Shown piece after piece: positions 9,283 through 17,672 of a DNA stretch of 64,000 nt. The DNA comes from an uncultured Lachnospiraceae bacterium (GTDB taxonomy: Bacteria > Bacillota > Clostridia > Lachnospirales > Lachnospiraceae), in contig CANRGO010000004.1 in the NCBI GenBank assembly GCA_947630125.1, positions 1-64,000 on the forward strand, read 5' to 3'. Each line of letters starts with the position of its first letter. Position 1 is the first letter of the stretch. The notes beneath the pieces are model-generated. The model made no database searches. It saw nothing but the letters and a program-made list of their open reading frames with translations, and had not been told where the DNA came from. Position numbers and translations under genes: made by a program.

Positions 9283-9358
9283 CTAATATGATTGAATTAA
9301 TATTCCAACTATAAAATCAGCATTACTTGCTCGTTGGACACGTTATAGTAAACGTAAC

Positions 9359-9676
9359 TTAATTATAATTATGATGATCTGTATATCCCCACATATCAGG
9401 TTTTAATCTGTGAATATAATTAAATTCTGTATCTTCTCCTAACATTTGAGTATATACAATAATTTTTTCATCGACATACATAAGTCCTAATACTGTTCCG
9501 GTTGTACTACCAGTAGCACGTAACCTTGCTCCCTTTACCCATATTGTAGTCTCTCTTGATGGACCATAAAGAGTCTCATGTGCCTCTACATTTGATGATG
9601 GTGCTAAAGACGCAAACGTTAATGCCATAAGAAGTGCTGTTCCCATAAATACTTTAGAAATTTTTCTAACTTTCAT
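9359..9676 (-). CDS. small secreted SH3-like protein, 105 aa
   Basis: N-terminal signal peptide (...SSNVEA-HE); GARLRATGSTTGTVLGLMYVDEKIIVY resembles bacterial SH3 motif. Confidence 0.65.
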   Translation of the reverse strand: MKVRKISKVFMGTALLMALTFASLAPSSNVEAHETLYGPSRETTIWVKGARLRATGSTTGTVLGLMYVDEKIIVYTQMLGEDTEFNYIHRLKPDMWGYTDHHNYN

Positions 9677-9766
9677 TGCTAATTCTCTTTTCTCTTTTTA
9701 TTATTGGTATATAACCAATATTTCTTAACATAAAAAAGATTAATACAAGTCCACCGCAAAATCTGT

Positions 9767-9811
9767 TACTTCTTGTCACAATATTTCGTCAAATTTGTTT
9801 CTTTTTGTCCG
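9767..9811. promoter_or_regulatory. TTGTC box array A between divergent genes
   Basis: TTACTTCTTGTC ... TTTCGTC ... TTTTTGTCCG; parallels array B at 10787-10832. Confidence 0.5.
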
Positions 9812-9820
9812 AAAAAAGCA

Positions 9821-9849
9821 TTGCACTTACCTAAAATTGCAATTATACT
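9821..9849 (+). promoter_or_regulatory. promoter of the response regulator gene
   Basis: TTGCAC, 17-nt spacer, TATACT; AAGCATTG at 9816-9823 as in copies A and B. Confidence 0.65.
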
Positions 9850-9878
9850 TATATTACATTACATAAAACAGCAAAGGG

Positions 9879-10670
9879 ATGAACGACATGGATGATAAAC
9901 TAAAAATTTTACTAGTAGAAGATGACACCAGAATCACAAATGAATTTCAACGTTTCATTGTGCAATTTAATGCTTTTTACCTTCTTGACACATGCAATGA
10001 ATCCGATCAGGCAATTCATCAGATTCTTAATTTGTATCCCGATGTTGTGATTCTTGATTTAGAATTACATCGTGGTGGTGGGAATGGACTAGCTGTTTTA
10101 AAAGCAATCCAAGAACAGAACATGGTAATGAAACCCTTTTTCTTAATTACTACTAATAATTCCAGCGAAACAACACATGAAGCAGTCCGTAAATTGGGGG
10201 CCGATTTTATCATGTGTAAATATGAGTTAAACTATACTTCTCTTTCCGCTTTGGAGTTTATTGATACAATGAAAGCTACTTTATTTGATAAACGAAATAA
10301 ACTTGCTGAATTAGGGCATAATTTAGAATCCCCGGACCATAAATCAATCCGGATTCACGCCTTTATTGAGAAGGAACTTAATTTCATTGGTATCAACCCC
10401 AAAGTGAAAGGCTATAACTATCTGGTGGAATCCATTTGTTATGGAGCAACTGCAGATTTGGATACTATGACAGATCACGTGGCTACTCTTTTTAAGAAAT
10501 CAAAAGCCAGTGTAACAAGGGCCATGCAGAATGCTATCAATAATGCATGGACAAGACAGGATATCAATCTTTTGACAACACATTATACTGCAATTATACG
10601 ACAAGCGAATGGTACTCCTTCGCTTTTGGAATTTCAATGCTATTATGTTAATAAAGCAAGACATATCTAA
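9879..10670 (+). CDS. response regulator with Spo0A-like C-terminal DNA-binding domain
   Basis: Receiver LLVEDD...VVILDLEL; C-terminus ...FKKSKASVTRAMQNAINNAWTRQDIN...ANGTPSLLEFQCYYVNKAR resembles Spo0A_C; ATG 9888 also possible. Confidence 0.8.
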   Translation: MNDMDDKLKILLVEDDTRITNEFQRFIVQFNAFYLLDTCNESDQAIHQILNLYPDVVILDLELHRGGGNGLAVLKAIQEQNMVMKPFFLITTNNSSETTHEAVRKLGADFIMCKYELNYTSLSALEFIDTMKATLFDKRNKLAELGHNLESPDHKSIRIHAFIEKELNFIGINPKVKGYNYLVESICYGATADLDTMTDHVATLFKKSKASVTRAMQNAINNAWTRQDINLLTTHYTAIIRQANGTPSLLEFQCYYVNKARHI

Positions 10671-10675
10671 AAAAT

Positions 10676-10732
10676 TTATCCTTTAGTTTTAGGATTAATT
10701 ATACTAATAATAAAATCTATTAAATCACTCAT
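10676..10732 (-). CDS. 18-aa amphipathic peptide ORF (MSDLIDFIISIINPKTKG), not in ORF track
   Basis: AGGAGG-6 nt-ATG; weak terminator-like ATCCT/AGGAT + T6 at its 3' end; sits between RR and kinase genes on the opposite strand. Confidence 0.55.
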   Translation of the reverse strand: MSDLIDFIISIINPKTKG

Positions 10733-10739
10733 TTGGCAC

Positions 10740-10775
10740 CTCCTAATTTTTTTATAATAATAAAAAAATTAGGAG
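10740..10775 (-). promoter_or_regulatory. perfect 15-bp hairpin covering the SD of the 18-aa ORF
   Basis: CTCCTAATTTTTTTA-N6-TAAAAAAATTAGGAG; 3' arm on the minus strand contains AGGAG of the SD. Confidence 0.7.
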
Positions 10776-10786
10776 AATTTATATAT

Positions 10787-10832
10787 TACTTTTTGTCTAT
10801 ATAATTTGTTACTTTTCGTTATTTTTTGTCCG
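10787..10832. promoter_or_regulatory. TTGTC box array B between the 18-aa ORF and the kinase gene
   Basis: TTACTTTTTGTC ... TTTTCGTT ... TTTTTTGTCCG, similar order and spacing to array A. Confidence 0.5.
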
Positions 10833-10847
10833 TGCTGGAGGATCTTT

Positions 10848-12293
10848 ATGCTACTATTAGTGCTACATTTTTATGTTATCTTCATAAGTTCCACACTTCT
10901 TTATTTCAAAATTTTGAATTTATCCATCAAACGTAGTAATTTTTATATTTCCTTATTGGTCTCTTTAATATTTTCCATAGTTCATTATTATTTATATGAA
11001 AACCATAATATTCCTCCAACGCTAATCCTAACCCTTTGTTTATTTACTTTTTGTAGCATTTTAATCAAAAAAGATTTTCGTTTGCGAATTTACTCCAGCA
11101 TTATATCGTCTGCTCTTGGATGTTTATTTTTTATTTTTTCTACTCTGTTTATTTCTCCTATAACATTTTTTATTTTCTCAACAAAATTTACAAGAACAAC
11201 CCTAGAGATAATTACGATTTGTTCCGTTGGAATAATCGAAATTATAGCTATTTTATTATTTTTTAGAATCAAAAGATTTCGTTCTGGAATTCCAAATATC
11301 GAAAAAAGCTATGATATCAATATTCTTGTGCTTTTGTGCTTAGTTATCCTAATACTTATGTCTTTTAATGAAATACATGTTTCTTATGACATTGTTATGA
11401 CTATATTCCTCATCATCACTCTTAGCAGCTTCGTCGTTTACTTCGAAATCAAAAAAAACATCAAGCAAACCTACCTCAACACTCTTCACGCGCAAGAACG
11501 TGATCAGCTAGAACTACTCCTCCATTCAAAAGAAGACGAAATTCTTGCACTAAAAAAGGATGTAGATAATTTGTCTAAAATGATTCATAAAGATAATAAG
11601 TTAATCCCAGCCTTTATGACTGCTGTAGAAGATTTATATCTTCAGAATAAAGATTCCAAATCTGACCAGTTGCTTCAGGAACTACATCATTTCATGCATG
11701 ATAGAAATTACACCTTAAACTATCAAAATAAAGGTGATGACACTCTTCAAAAAACAGGGATTGCATCCATCGATTATGTGATGAAATATCTCCATTTAAG
11801 AGCTATGAATGAAAAGATTGTATTTCGGGTTGCTATCACCACGGAACCGTTTTCACTATCCGATACTCCCTGTCATCAAAATGATTTAAGAACCTTACTT
11901 GCAGATCTGGGAGAAAACGCCGTACATGCTGCATCAAATAACGAAAATTCTTCAGTTTATGTGGAACTTGGTTTCCAAGAAGACATTTTATTTCTATCTG
12001 TCTATGATACGGGGTATTATTTTGATTATGAAGTATTAAAAAACATTGGGAAATCTAGATTTACCACAAGATTAAAGAATGGTGGCAGTGGAATAGGTCT
12101 GATGCAAACAATGGAAATCTTGAACCGCTATCAGGCAAGTTTCCAGTTGAAAGAATTTTCTGCAGATTCAGATTATAGAAAAGCAATCCATATACGATTT
12201 GATTCCAGAAACAAACGGGAGATTTGTAGTGATCGCTCGGAACTTACTAAGTTAAAATCAATACGTTCTGATTGGTACTTCACAGCCTCCTAA
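10848..12293 (+). CDS. AgrC-like sensor histidine kinase (GHKL ATPase)
   Basis: N-terminal multi-TM region; IHKDNK phospho-acceptor region; LADLGENAVHAA N-box; GGSGIGLM G-box; start at 10848 has SD TGGAGG. Confidence 0.85.
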   Translation: MLLLVLHFYVIFISSTLLYFKILNLSIKRSNFYISLLVSLIFSIVHYYLYENHNIPPTLILTLCLFTFCSILIKKDFRLRIYSSIISSALGCLFFIFSTLFISPITFFIFSTKFTRTTLEIITICSVGIIEIIAILLFFRIKRFRSGIPNIEKSYDINILVLLCLVILILMSFNEIHVSYDIVMTIFLIITLSSFVVYFEIKKNIKQTYLNTLHAQERDQLELLLHSKEDEILALKKDVDNLSKMIHKDNKLIPAFMTAVEDLYLQNKDSKSDQLLQELHHFMHDRNYTLNYQNKGDDTLQKTGIASIDYVMKYLHLRAMNEKIVFRVAITTEPFSLSDTPCHQNDLRTLLADLGENAVHAASNNENSSVYVELGFQEDILFLSVYDTGYYFDYEVLKNIGKSRFTTRLKNGGSGIGLMQTMEILNRYQASFQLKEFSADSDYRKAIHIRFDSRNKREICSDRSELTKLKSIRSDWYFTAS

Positions 12294-12304
12294 TGTTATC
12301 ACAC

Positions 12305-12352
12305 AAAAAGGCCCCTCTTTCCATAAATTCAAACTTGGAAGGAAGGGCCTTA
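12305..12352. terminator. bidirectional terminator between convergent genes
   Basis: AAAGGCCCCTCTTTCCA / TGGAAGGAAGGGCCTT, T-rich flank. Confidence 0.65.
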
Positions 12353-12368
12353 CTTTTATATATTTAAC

Positions 12369-14066
12369 TTACACCGTAAACTTAGTAACCGCCAGTTTCA
12401 GTAATTCAGAATTTTTCATACTAATATCCATCTGAACTTTTACTTCTTTTAGCATTTCTACCATGGCAACCATCTTTTCTGCCATTTCCTGGGTGTCACC
12501 TGCACCTTGATTTACAGTAACGGCAACCTCAGCGATGGCTTTGATTATGCCATCTATAGTATCTGCCAGTTCTTCACTGCTGGAATTAAAATCACCTACA
12601 AGTTCGTCTACAAAGATTCCATCGGCTCCATAAGATTCGCCGGTCTGAACCATGTCTTGGTAATCCTTCATTACTTTCTGGTCAAAAAAATCCATCATAG
12701 TTTTTGATCCATGAATCATATCTTGCACCGCCACTATTACTTCCTTGGTTACCTTTTGGATTTCATTGACTGAATTTTTGGAATTTTCAGACAAATGACG
12801 GATCTCATCTGCAACCACTGCAAATCCTTTTCCAGCTTCTCCTGCTCTTGCCGCTTCGATCGCTGCGTTTAAGGCTAATAAATTAGTCTGATCAGAGATT
12901 GATAAAATCCCTTCCGATAATACATGAATACTATTGATGGCTTCTGATTTTGCAAGGGCTACTTCCAGTTTTTCTCTGGTGGTCTGATATAATTGCTCTG
13001 CACTGGTTTCAGAAGCAACTGCTTTTTCCTTTAACTTTTCTGCTTTTTTTCGAATTTCAGAAGCACTGATGGTTCCATCCTGAGAGCGTTCAGCCATACG
13101 TTTTGCGGCCTGTTCAATTCCGGAACTGGAAGCATGGATTTCTTCTGTGGTGGCTGCTGTCTCTTGCATCCCTGCTGATAATTCCTCAATGATTCCAGAA
13201 GACAACTCAACTTGAGTCCCTAAGGTCACAAGATGTTTGGATACCTGGGCAGATGATTCTTCCACTCCAAGCGCACAGTGATTAACCTCTAAAATAATGG
13301 TACGAATATTTTCAATAAACTGATTGACCGTCATCGCTAAGGCACCAATCTCATCTCGGTGCTTGATTTCTATGGTTTGTGTTAAATCTCCACCCTGTTC
13401 AACCAGATCTTTTAGTTTTCTGCGAAGTAGACCAATGGGTTTTACAATACTGATAACGATGGACAAGGCCATCAGAATACTGATAAGAATGGATACCCCC
13501 ATCACCACCAAAAGTACATCTCGTATGGTTCGATAGGTTTTGCTTCCCTCGTCCTTGATTTGCACACTACCTTGAAGGGCTTCTTCCTTAAGAACTTTTA
13601 CCATGACTGCTATTTCATCATAGGCAGCTTTGCTTTCACCGTCGATGATTTTTCTGGCAGCTTTGGCATCTAAGAGACGACTTGCCTTTAACATATCCTG
13701 GTGAACGGCTGTATAGGTATCCCAATAGCCTAGCATCTGTTCTACCCTTCCATCATCTACATAGGTTGAATACGCTGTCATATTTTTCTTAATGTTTTTG
13801 CTTAAGGCTTCCATGCTATCTTCTAATGCCAGCATGGCTTCCATATCGGTTGTCACCATATGCTCATATTCCTGATAACGATAAAGTGTTGTCTCATAAC
13901 TTAAACTATTAATAATCTCCAGCTGTGGCATTACTTCATCTGTTACCTGGGCTGTTGTCAGATTTACTTCCTTTAAAAAATAAACCGACACCAGACTAAT
14001 TGTGGTGATTACCAAAACCAAAAATGTAAATGAAAAAATAAGTTTCTTTTTAATTGTCATCTTCAT
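12369..14066 (-). CDS. methyl-accepting chemotaxis protein
   Basis: HAMP plus signalling hairpin [38 protein letters not shown]. Confidence 0.95.
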   Translation of the reverse strand: MKMTIKKKLIFSFTFLVLVITTISLVSVYFLKEVNLTTAQVTDEVMPQLEIINSLSYETTLYRYQEYEHMVTTDMEAMLALEDSMEALSKNIKKNMTAYSTYVDDGRVEQMLGYWDTYTAVHQDMLKASRLLDAKAARKIIDGESKAAYDEIAVMVKVLKEEALQGSVQIKDEGSKTYRTIRDVLLVVMGVSILISILMALSIVISIVKPIGLLRRKLKDLVEQGGDLTQTIEIKHRDEIGALAMTVNQFIENIRTIILEVNHCALGVEESSAQVSKHLVTLGTQVELSSGIIEELSAGMQETAATTEEIHASSSGIEQAAKRMAERSQDGTISASEIRKKAEKLKEKAVASETSAEQLYQTTREKLEVALAKSEAINSIHVLSEGILSISDQTNLLALNAAIEAARAGEAGKGFAVVADEIRHLSENSKNSVNEIQKVTKEVIVAVQDMIHGSKTMMDFFDQKVMKDYQDMVQTGESYGADGIFVDELVGDFNSSSEELADTIDGIIKAIAEVAVTVNQGAGDTQEMAEKMVAMVEMLKEVKVQMDISMKNSELLKLAVTKFTV

Positions 14067-14244
14067 AAACCTAGCCTTTCCTTCTATTTTTCTGAAAAGT
14101 CCTCCCACATATTCAGAAAACGTTTTCCAGCCCAGACAAAATAATAACCAGGCAGAGTTTTTCTCAGCTGGGCTTCTTTTTACCTTATAAGATTACCATT
14201 TAACTTGCCTGTGGGCAATTCCCTTTTTACGAAAATAATTCACA

Positions 14245-14272
14245 AAAAAAACGCCACAAATTTGGCGTTTTT
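14245..14272 (-). terminator. terminator of udk
   Basis: AAAAAACGCC-ACAAATTT-GGCGTTTTT. Confidence 0.75.
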
Positions 14273-14278
14273 CGCAGT

Positions 14279-14899
14279 TTACTCTTCTTTTAAGATTGCT
14301 TTAATTCGATGAATTAACATATCGATGGCAACATCATTCAGACCACCTCTTGGGATAATCACATCCACATACTTTTTATAAGGTTCTACAAACTGTTCAT
14401 GCATGGGTTTAACGGTGCTAATGTACTGGGTAATAACCGATTCCAGGCTTCTGCCCCGTTCATTTACATCTCGCATGATTCTTCGAATTAGGCGTTCGTC
14501 AGCATCCGCATCCACAAAGATTTTGATATCCATAAGATCCCGTAATTCTGAATTTTCGAAAATCATAAATCCTTCTACAATAATTACTTTGGCTGGATTA
14601 ACGGTAACTGTTTCCTTTAATCTGGTATGTTCCGTATAAGAATACACCGGTCTTTCGATGGACTTCATTTCTTTTAAATCCTTGATATCCTGAATTAACT
14701 TTTGGGTATCAAAAGCAGTGGGATGATCATAGTTTAGTTTTGCACGTTCCTCAAAAGGAAGATCATCGTGGGGTAAATAATAAAAATCATGACTGATCAG
14801 CTCCACACTATCTTTGCAAACTTTCTTGATTCTGTTTGCCACTGTGGTTTTCCCAGAAGCAGAGCCTCCTGAAACACCTATAATAATTACTTTTTTCAT
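14279..14899 (-). CDS. udk: uridine kinase
   Basis: GVSGGSASGKTTVA; HDFYY; full length 206 aa. Confidence 0.9.
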   Translation of the reverse strand: MKKVIIIGVSGGSASGKTTVANRIKKVCKDSVELISHDFYYLPHDDLPFEERAKLNYDHPTAFDTQKLIQDIKDLKEMKSIERPVYSYTEHTRLKETVTVNPAKVIIVEGFMIFENSELRDLMDIKIFVDADADERLIRRIMRDVNERGRSLESVITQYISTVKPMHEQFVEPYKKYVDVIIPRGGLNDVAIDMLIHRIKAILKEE

Positions 14900-15002
14900 A
14901 TTTTCTGATCCCTCATAAACTTGGTTTTCATAAACCTACTGGTTCTATAGTAGCACAGAATTTCACTTATTTGAATCATTTATTCAATTTTTATATTTCT
15001 TT

Positions 15003-15034
15003 TGTTTGACAGTCAAACAGCTTTCAAATAGACT
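15003..15034 (+). promoter_or_regulatory. palindromic operator overlapping the -35 of the DAK2-DegV gene
   Basis: TGTTTGAC-A-GTCAAACA (15003-15019); TTGACA-N17-TAGACT promoter. Confidence 0.6.
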
Positions 15035-15115
15035 GAATATATGAGATGAAAATCTTTTTTTATAGACAAATACTTGTCTTTTTTCAAATTTTAGGAAATA
15101 ACGGGGGACTTATTC

Positions 15116-16900
15116 TTGATAACTACAAAAATCGATGGCTACACCATTTATGATTTATTTATTTCAGGTGCAAGCAATTTAATTAATAAAGAACAGGAAC
15201 TTAATAAAATCAATGTATTTCCTGTTGCTGACAGCGATACAGGAACCAATCTGGCCATGACCATGCGCAGTATCCTTGCCAATGCCAAGCGGGATGTGAA
15301 GGTTCATACCGCACTTTCCTCCATCTCAGATACGGCCATTTCCAATGCTTATGGCAATAGTGGAATGATTTTTGCCCAATATCTAAGTGGCTTTGCCACG
15401 GAAGCCGCAGGAAAAGATGAGTTAACCTGGGAGGAGTTTGCTGACTTAGCCCAAAAAGCTTCCGACTATGCCTATGAAGCAGTTGCCGATCCAAAAGAAG
15501 GGACCATTTTAACCCTGATGAAGGATTGGGCTCATAGCATGAAGCAAAATCTCTGTTTACAGGACAGTGAGAAAATGCTGGAAGCATCCTTTCAAAAAGC
15601 AAATCAGGTGGTTGAAAATACCAAGTTTAAAATGAAGGTTTTATTAGAAAACAACGTTGTAGATGCTGGAGCAAAAGGATTTTACTTTTTTCTTCAAGGT
15701 ATCTTAGAATTTGTGAAAAAAGGAAAAGCTCCCCTGGTTCAGGCAACTACAAGCCTGGAACTGGATTTACATGAAAATAATTTTGCACAACTAGAGGTTG
15801 AACAGAACCGTTATTGCAGTCAGTTTCTCATTGAAACCACTTCCTCTGCAGCCCTTTTAAAGCAGGAACTGGCTTCTTTCGGAGAATCCCTGGTTGTAAT
15901 TGGTGCTCCACCACATGTACACATCCATCTTCACACAGACGAACCTGCAAAAATCATGCAGGTACTACTGAAAAAACATAAACTTCTAAATCAGAAAATC
16001 GAAGACATGAAGGAAATGAATGCCCTTCAGTACAAACGAAAACACTCCATTGGACTTCTTACGGATTCTATCGCAGATTTACCAAAAGAGTATATGGATG
16101 AGCATCAGATTCATTTACTTCCTTTGAATTTAATTTGTGATTCTGTGGTTTATCAGGATAAAGTGACCATGACCAGTGATTATATTTATGACTTAATTGA
16201 AACCGCAGATAAGCATCCAACCAGTGCTCAACCCTCTTCTGCCACCATGGAAACCCTGTTTCGCAGACTAATCTGCCATTATGACAGTTTAGTTTGTGTG
16301 TTTGTATCCAGTCAGATGAGTGGTACCTATGACCAGGCAAAAAAAATAGCAGACAGTATTTCTTCTGAAGGGAAAAAAATCACGGTGATTGATTCCATTC
16401 AAAATTCCTCTGCGGAAGGACTCTTGGTATATAAGGCTGCACAGCTGATTGAATCAGGAATATCTCATGAACAGGTCGTTTCTTCACTGGAAGACATAAA
16501 AAAAGACACCCACATCTATGTGGCTGTTCAAGATTTGAAAAACATGGTACGAGGAGGTCGAATCTCCAAACGGGCCGGTTATCTTTTAAGCAGGCTCAAT
16601 TTAAAGCCTGTAATTTCAATAGATCAAGATGGAAAAGGCATGATTTATGAAAAAGCTTTTTCACAAAAAAGTGCAACCGGAAAGATTCTGAAAAAATTCC
16701 GTAAGGACGCTGAGTCCAGAGGAATCGAATCCTATTCTATCGTGTATGCCTCGTACAATGAGCAGGTAGATGCTTTTCTACAGCAGCTCAAAAAAATAAG
16801 TCATATGGAACCTCTATATAAGGTACCCATATCACCTATTGTTGCCATCAACGCTGGAGATGGTGCATTCGCCGTTTCCTATATAAAGAAAGGGGTCTGA
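15116..16900 (+). CDS. DAK2-DegV fusion protein (FakA-like plus FakB-like)
   Basis: N-terminal DhaL-type VFPVADSDTGTNLAMTM; FakA-C-like SLVVIGAPPHVHIHLHTDEP; C-terminal DegV GLLTDSIADLP...SSQMSGTYDQA...GRISKRAG; TTG start. Confidence 0.85.
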   Translation: MITTKIDGYTIYDLFISGASNLINKEQELNKINVFPVADSDTGTNLAMTMRSILANAKRDVKVHTALSSISDTAISNAYGNSGMIFAQYLSGFATEAAGKDELTWEEFADLAQKASDYAYEAVADPKEGTILTLMKDWAHSMKQNLCLQDSEKMLEASFQKANQVVENTKFKMKVLLENNVVDAGAKGFYFFLQGILEFVKKGKAPLVQATTSLELDLHENNFAQLEVEQNRYCSQFLIETTSSAALLKQELASFGESLVVIGAPPHVHIHLHTDEPAKIMQVLLKKHKLLNQKIEDMKEMNALQYKRKHSIGLLTDSIADLPKEYMDEHQIHLLPLNLICDSVVYQDKVTMTSDYIYDLIETADKHPTSAQPSSATMETLFRRLICHYDSLVCVFVSSQMSGTYDQAKKIADSISSEGKKITVIDSIQNSSAEGLLVYKAAQLIESGISHEQVVSSLEDIKKDTHIYVAVQDLKNMVRGGRISKRAGYLLSRLNLKPVISIDQDGKGMIYEKAFSQKSATGKILKKFRKDAESRGIESYSIVYASYNEQVDAFLQQLKKISHMEPLYKVPISPIVAINAGDGAFAVSYIKKGV

Positions 16901-16901
16901 C

Positions 16902-17672
16902 ATGCTGATTCAATCGATTATCTTTTTAGTTGTATACTTTACCTGTTTTTACCTTCTTGGTGTTTTGAAAAAAAATGCTTCCATTGTGGATATTGGCTGG
17001 GGTCTGGGTTTTGTTCTTCTGGCATGGTTTCATTTTATTCAGGGAAGTTTAAATCAAAGTTTACATTTAGCTACCATTGTAACGACCCTTTTGGTAAGTG
17101 TTTGGGGACTACGCCTTGCTTATCATATTTTTAAACGTAATCATAAAAAACCAGAAGATTTTCGCTATGCAGCCTTTCGTAAAGACTGGGGAAAAGCTTA
17201 CTACCTGCGTTCTTATTTTCAACTATTTTTATTTCAGGGCGTCGTAATGTTTTTCGTATCTCTGGGCTTTTTATACATCGCTATTTCTGAAGGCAATCAG
17301 ATTACCTGGCTTTTTATTCTTGGTATTCTCATCTGGTGTCTTGGTTTTTTCTTCGAGGCAGTGGGGGATCATCAGTTGAAAATGCATATCAAAAATCCTG
17401 CAAACAGAGGAACACTGATTCAAGTTGGCTTATGGAAATACACCAGACATCCCAATTATTTCGGAGAAGCCACCATGTGGTGGGGCATCTTCCTCATCGG
17501 ACTTTCTGTTCAGGCTCCCTTGTTTATTATCATTAGTCCTCTTGTAATCACCTTCATGGTACGTTTTGTATCTGGTGTACCTATGTTGGAAAAAAATCTA
17601 AAAAAATATCCAGGTTTTGAAGAGTATACCAGGAAAACAAACATCTTCTTTCCCTGGTTTCCAAAGAAGTAG
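16902..17672 (+). CDS. DUF1295 / steroid 5-alpha-reductase-like membrane protein
   Basis: WKYTRHPNYFGEATMWWGIFLIGL motif. Confidence 0.85.
   Translation: MLIQSIIFLVVYFTCFYLLGVLKKNASIVDIGWGLGFVLLAWFHFIQGSLNQSLHLATIVTTLLVSVWGLRLAYHIFKRNHKKPEDFRYAAFRKDWGKAYYLRSYFQLFLFQGVVMFFVSLGFLYIAISEGNQITWLFILGILIWCLGFFFEAVGDHQLKMHIKNPANRGTLIQVGLWKYTRHPNYFGEATMWWGIFLIGLSVQAPLFIIISPLVITFMVRFVSGVPMLEKNLKKYPGFEEYTRKTNIFFPWFPKK

Noticed and set aside
10676-10732. AgrD-type cyclic autoinducer precursor
   Set aside because: The 18-aa ORF has no Cys/Ser thiolactone motif and no AgrB-like protease gene is nearby; kept only as a linear peptide candidate
10740-10775. Intrinsic terminator for the response regulator gene
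   Set aside because: On the plus strand the stem is A/T-rich and is not followed by a U tract; SD sequestration on the minus strand explains it better
14067-14230. c-di-GMP (GEMM) riboswitch upstream of the MCP gene
   Set aside because: There are small hairpins (TTGCC-CACA-GGCAA, AGCCCAG...CTGGGCT), but I could not match the conserved GEMM core or tetraloop; a covariance-model search would decide
15210-15602. 130-aa minus-strand ORF
   Set aside because: Antisense shadow of the strongly supported DAK2-DegV coding region; composition not protein-like
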